Source: Pseudomonas orientalis (GTDB taxonomy: Bacteria; Pseudomonadota; Gammaproteobacteria; Pseudomonadales; Pseudomonadaceae). Taken from it: a stretch of 64,000 nucleotides of DNA. Location: assembly GCF_022807995.1 (NCBI RefSeq), contig NZ_CP094351.1, forward strand, positions 3,813,001-3,877,000, written 5' to 3'. Position 1 is the stretch's first letter, and every line of letters begins with the position of its first letter. A program made the translations under genes and the position numbers. The notes under the pieces were generated by a model, which ran no database searches, was not told where the DNA came from, and worked only from the letters and a program-made list of their open reading frames with translations. This document shows, piece by piece, positions 61,282 through 64,000 of the stretch.

Positions 61282-63084
61282 TCACCGCACTTGTTGCAAG
61301 TGTCCATACAGTTTTGCGTACAGCCCGCCATCGGCGATCAATTGCTGATGGTCGCCATCCTCGGCGATACGCCCGCCATCGAACACCAATACACGGTCGG
61401 CCTGTTTCACTGCCGAGAGCCGGTGGGCGATGATCAGTGTAGTACGCCCACTGAGAAACCGCGCCAGCGCCTGGTGCAGGTTGTATTCGGTGGCCGCATC
61501 CAGTGCCGAGGTGGCTTCATCCAGAATTACCACCTTGGGCTCGGCCAGCACCATGCGGGCGATGGCCAGACGCTGGCGTTGTCCACCGGAAAAGCGCACG
61601 CCGGAACGTCCCACCACGCTGTCCAGGCCCAACGGCAATGCTTTGACGGTAGCATCCAACTGGGCGATTTCCAGCGCCTGCCAGCACGCCTGGTCGGTAC
61701 GCTCGCGGCCCATCGTCAGGTTGGCGCGCACGGTATCGTTGAACAGCGCCGGGTGCTGCAGCACCACCGCGACGTTTTCGCGAATGGTCGCCAGGCCGAT
61801 CTCCTGCTGGGTCGCGCTGCCAAAACGAATGCTGCCGGCCTGCGCTGTGTAGAGACCCAGCAACAGTTGCACCAGGGTACTTTTGCCGCCGCCGCTGGCG
61901 CCGACAATCGCGACCTTCTCCCCCGGCGCGATGGCCAGGTTCAATTGGTCGAGCACCAGGTCATCGCCGTAACCGAAATCCAGCCCTCGCACTTCAATGC
62001 CGACAGTCGCACGCCCGCTGAACGGGTCGGCGCCACCCGCGTATTGCGGCTCGTCGGCGCGGGCCAGCAGTTCGTTGATGCGCGTCAGCGCGCCGCCTGC
62101 CGCGTAATAGGCGTATTGCAGGTTCAGCAGCTGCTCCACCGGGCCGATCATGAACCACAGGTAACTGAACACCGCGAGCATCTGCCCGATGGACAGGTCG
62201 GAAAACAGCACGGTCAACATGGCCGCCGCGCGGAAAATGTCGATACCGAACTGGAACAGCAAGCCACTGGCACGGCTGGACGCGTCGGTTTTCCACTGCG
62301 AGTGAATGGCGTAGTCGCGCACTTCCCGGGCACGCTGGCCCAGACGCCCGAGGAAAAAGCCCTGACGGTTGCCGGCGCGCACTTCCTGGATGGCATCCAG
62401 GGTTTCGGTCAGCGCCTGGGTGAACCGCGAAGTGCTGTCGTTTTCCAGTTTCTTCAGGTGCTTGACGCGCTTGCCCAACTGCACCGTGGCGTAGATCACC
62501 AAGGGGTTGAACAGCAGGATCAGCAGCGCCAGTTGCCAGTGCATCCATACCAGGATCGCCGAGGTGCCGACCAGGGTCAGCATCGCCACCAGAAAGCGGC
62601 TGAGGGTTTCGCCGACGAATTTGTCCAGGGTATCCAGATCGGTGACCAGATGGGTTGTCACCGTTCCGCTGCCCAGGCTTTCATATTCGCCAAGGGAGAT
62701 CCGCTTGAGCCGCTCGATCAGGCGCACACGGATGCGGTAGACAATGTCCTTGGCCAACCGCGCAAACAGGCGCGCCTGCACCACGTTGAACACCAGTGCG
62801 CCGCAGCGCAGGGCCAGGGTCACCAACAGCATCAGGCCGATATAGCCGGCGGCTTTCTGCCAGCCCAGCGGCAATGCGTGGTTCATCACCTTGAGCGCGG
62901 CATCGCCATGGCCCAGCAGCACTTCGTCAACCAGCAGCGGTAACAGCAACGGGATGGGTACGCTGCACAAGGTCGCCAGCACGGCGACGCTGTTGGCGAT
63001 CCACAGGGATTTCCTGTGACGCAGGGCCAGACGGCGAATTTCCGCCCAGGTCAGGCGGTCGCTGGTTTTTGTCTCATCCTGCAC
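61282..63084 (-). CDS. ABC transporter, fused permease-ATPase
   Basis: The 600-aa half-transporter has a six-helix exporter domain (residues 25-310; SLWIANSVAVLATLCSVPIP, TLALRCGALVFNVVQARLF) and an ATPase with Walker A GASGGGKST (about 390), signature SGGQRQRL and Walker B VVILDEATSALD. It would act as a homodimer exporting lipids, drugs or peptides. A GTG at 63084 behind GGAGCGAGCCACCT was chosen, overlapping the DsbA-family gene by 11 bp. Sits upstream of rbdA with a 71-bp gap. Confidence 0.9.
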   Translation of the reverse strand: MQDETKTSDRLTWAEIRRLALRHRKSLWIANSVAVLATLCSVPIPLLLPLLVDEVLLGHGDAALKVMNHALPLGWQKAAGYIGLMLLVTLALRCGALVFNVVQARLFARLAKDIVYRIRVRLIERLKRISLGEYESLGSGTVTTHLVTDLDTLDKFVGETLSRFLVAMLTLVGTSAILVWMHWQLALLILLFNPLVIYATVQLGKRVKHLKKLENDSTSRFTQALTETLDAIQEVRAGNRQGFFLGRLGQRAREVRDYAIHSQWKTDASSRASGLLFQFGIDIFRAAAMLTVLFSDLSIGQMLAVFSYLWFMIGPVEQLLNLQYAYYAAGGALTRINELLARADEPQYAGGADPFSGRATVGIEVRGLDFGYGDDLVLDQLNLAIAPGEKVAIVGASGGGKSTLVQLLLGLYTAQAGSIRFGSATQQEIGLATIRENVAVVLQHPALFNDTVRANLTMGRERTDQACWQALEIAQLDATVKALPLGLDSVVGRSGVRFSGGQRQRLAIARMVLAEPKVVILDEATSALDAATEYNLHQALARFLSGRTTLIIAHRLSAVKQADRVLVFDGGRIAEDGDHQQLIADGGLYAKLYGHLQQVR

Positions 63085-63712
63085 AGGTGGCTCGCTCCAG
63101 CCATCGGGCAAGCAACGGTGACAACTCGTCCAGCGGCTGGTAGCCATTGGTGAGCAGCGCCAATTGGCCATTGCGCTCGGCAAGCAAGGTCGGGAAACCG
63201 GCGATGCCCAAATCCTGCACCCAGGTGAAATCCGCGGCCGTGGCCGCGTGCTGCTCGGCGCGGTCGAACTCGCCGGCAAACTCGATACGCGGAATACCGG
63301 CCTGTTCGGCCAGTTCCACCAGCACGTGGGCATTGGTGACGTCGCGTCCCTCTACATAGAACGCCTGCTGGATCAGCCCCAGCAGCTTCCAGGCGCAATC
63401 GGGCGCCAGGCTGCGCGCAGTGACGACGGCACGGCACGCAGGCTCGGTGTCATAGACAAACCCATCGGGCAATGCGCCCTCGCGCTTGAACGGCTGGCCG
63501 GTAGCGTCAGTCACCGCTTGCCAGTGCTCGAGAATATAGCGCCGGGTAGTCGGTTCCAGCGCAGCGCCGCTGCCGGTGCGCAAGCCGCCCATCACCAGAT
63601 GCAACTCCACGCCGGCCGCTCGGGCCTGCTCAACCAGCGCCTGCGCCACCGGGGCAAAGCCCCAGCACCAGGAACACATCGGGTCCATTACATAGAGCAG
63701 GCGCGCGGACAT
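63074..63712 (-). CDS. DsbA/FrnE-family thioredoxin-fold protein
   Basis: The 212-aa protein has CSWC near its N-terminus (MDPMCSWCWGFAP), a helical insertion (LLGLIQQAFYVEGRDVTNAH) and the cis-Pro loop GFPTLLAERNG. There is no signal peptide, so it is probably cytoplasmic and acts like FrnE in glutathione- or polyketide-related isomerisation or thiol repair. It is 3 bp from the trhO-like gene upstream and overlaps the ABC gene by 11 bp, so three or four genes are one operon. Confidence 0.87.
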   Translation of the reverse strand: MSARLLYVMDPMCSWCWGFAPVAQALVEQARAAGVELHLVMGGLRTGSGAALEPTTRRYILEHWQAVTDATGQPFKREGALPDGFVYDTEPACRAVVTARSLAPDCAWKLLGLIQQAFYVEGRDVTNAHVLVELAEQAGIPRIEFAGEFDRAEQHAATAADFTWVQDLGIAGFPTLLAERNGQLALLTNGYQPLDELSPLLARWLERATCAG

Positions 63713-63715
63713 GGT

Positions 63716-64000
63716 TCAAGCCTCGGAAGGGGTTTGCTTGTAATTGAAACCAATTGGATGCGGCATATTGCGGGCCTTGGCCAGTTCGATCTGCTTTTGC
63801 CGGTCGATGGCGCTGCGACGGGTTTTCTCCGGCAGCTTATCCCAGCAATGCGGACAACTGATGCCGGCCACGTAGTGCTCGGACGCGCGGTCTTCTACGC
63901 TGACCGGTGTGCGGCAGGCATGGCATTGATCGTAGTCGCCTTCGCTCAAGTCGTGGCGCACGGTGACGCGATTGTCGAACACGAAGCAGTCGCCCTGCCA
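63716..64000 (-). CDS. trhO: TrhO/YceA rhodanese-family tRNA hydroxylase, C-terminal part
   Basis: TrhO makes 5-hydroxyuridine at tRNA position 34. The 94 codons inside the window run from GDCFVFDNRVTVRHDLSEGD, a motif typical of the end of the rhodanese domain, into the C-terminal zinc-like part with CHACRTPV and CPHCWDKLPEK, matching YceA-type proteins. The start and the catalytic rhodanese Cys lie to the right of the window. It is the first gene of the operon with DsbA and ABC genes. Confidence 0.82.
   Translation of the reverse strand, partial: WQGDCFVFDNRVTVRHDLSEGDYDQCHACRTPVSVEDRASEHYVAGISCPHCWDKLPEKTRRSAIDRQKQIELAKARNMPHPIGFNYKQTPSEA

Overview
The window is GC-rich chromosomal DNA from a Pseudomonas of the fluorescens group. 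Evidence: the divergent uvrB/aromatic aminotransferase pair, an rbdA-like gene beside an ABC exporter as I recall for P. aeruginosa, two families of fluorescens-type REP/REPIN palindromes (cores GGGGGCTTGCCCCC and GAGCTTGCTC), DUF6124-type small proteins, and protein-level similarity throughout. Both ends cut genes: uvrB at the left and a trhO-like sulfurtransferase at the right. No transposase, integrase, prophage, CRISPR array or rRNA was seen; one intact tRNA (Asn, GTT) is present.

Layout. 0-5 kb: uvrB, tyrB, and a divergent LysR/aldehyde dehydrogenase pair resembling ptrR/sad. 5-11.3 kb: a REPIN interrupted by a second repeat, a protealysin-type M4 protease with its emfourin-type inhibitor, a DNA/RNA endonuclease, and a cobalamin riboswitch that leads a three-gene B12-type ABC importer. 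11.6-15.8 kb: esterase-TspO pair, ChrA, a nucleotidyltransferase-like protein and small conserved proteins. 15.8-25.2 kb: a patchy accessory stretch with a structured leader plus DUF6124 gene, lipoprotein, several small proteins of unknown function, a chemoreceptor, a TPR protein, a strikingly AT-rich orphan gene and a four-helix membrane protein. 25-38 kb: secreted and transport functions (BPL-N protein, MFS, S8 protease-like protein, GABA-permease-like gene with GlxA regulator, OPT transporter, GST, second chemoreceptor). 38-43 kb: trmK and a complete-looking glucarate module (FadR-type regulator, MFS importer, GudD) with recognisable operators. 43-52 kb: MBL hydrolase/GlxA pair, second copy of the leader-DUF6124 unit, hydrolases, DUF2986, GlxA-isochorismatase pair, YeeE sulfur transporter, and a TetR/DUF4442 pair with two tandem palindromic operators. 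52-54.5 kb: methyltransferase, then a BrnTA toxin-antitoxin module lying between an intact tRNA-Asn and a decayed partial copy of it. 54.5-64 kb: LysR/L-lactate dehydrogenase pair, a diguanylate cyclase behind a sigma54-type promoter, TenA-like protein, RbdA-like GGDEF-EAL protein, ABC exporter, DsbA-family protein and trhO.

The most unusual signal is the unit present twice, at about 15.83-16.43 kb and 45.04-45.74 kb. Each copy has a roughly 300-nt conserved leader with a GGG-TTTAGTAG-CCC hairpin, a complementary GG-TCTACTAA-CC hairpin about 110 nt later and a third TTTAGTAG just before the gene, then a DUF6124-type coding sequence, then a long 3' hairpin. The loops could kiss or switch partners. 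Copy A encodes a short protein; copy B keeps an open frame but appears to have lost its start codon (AGG in place of ATG).
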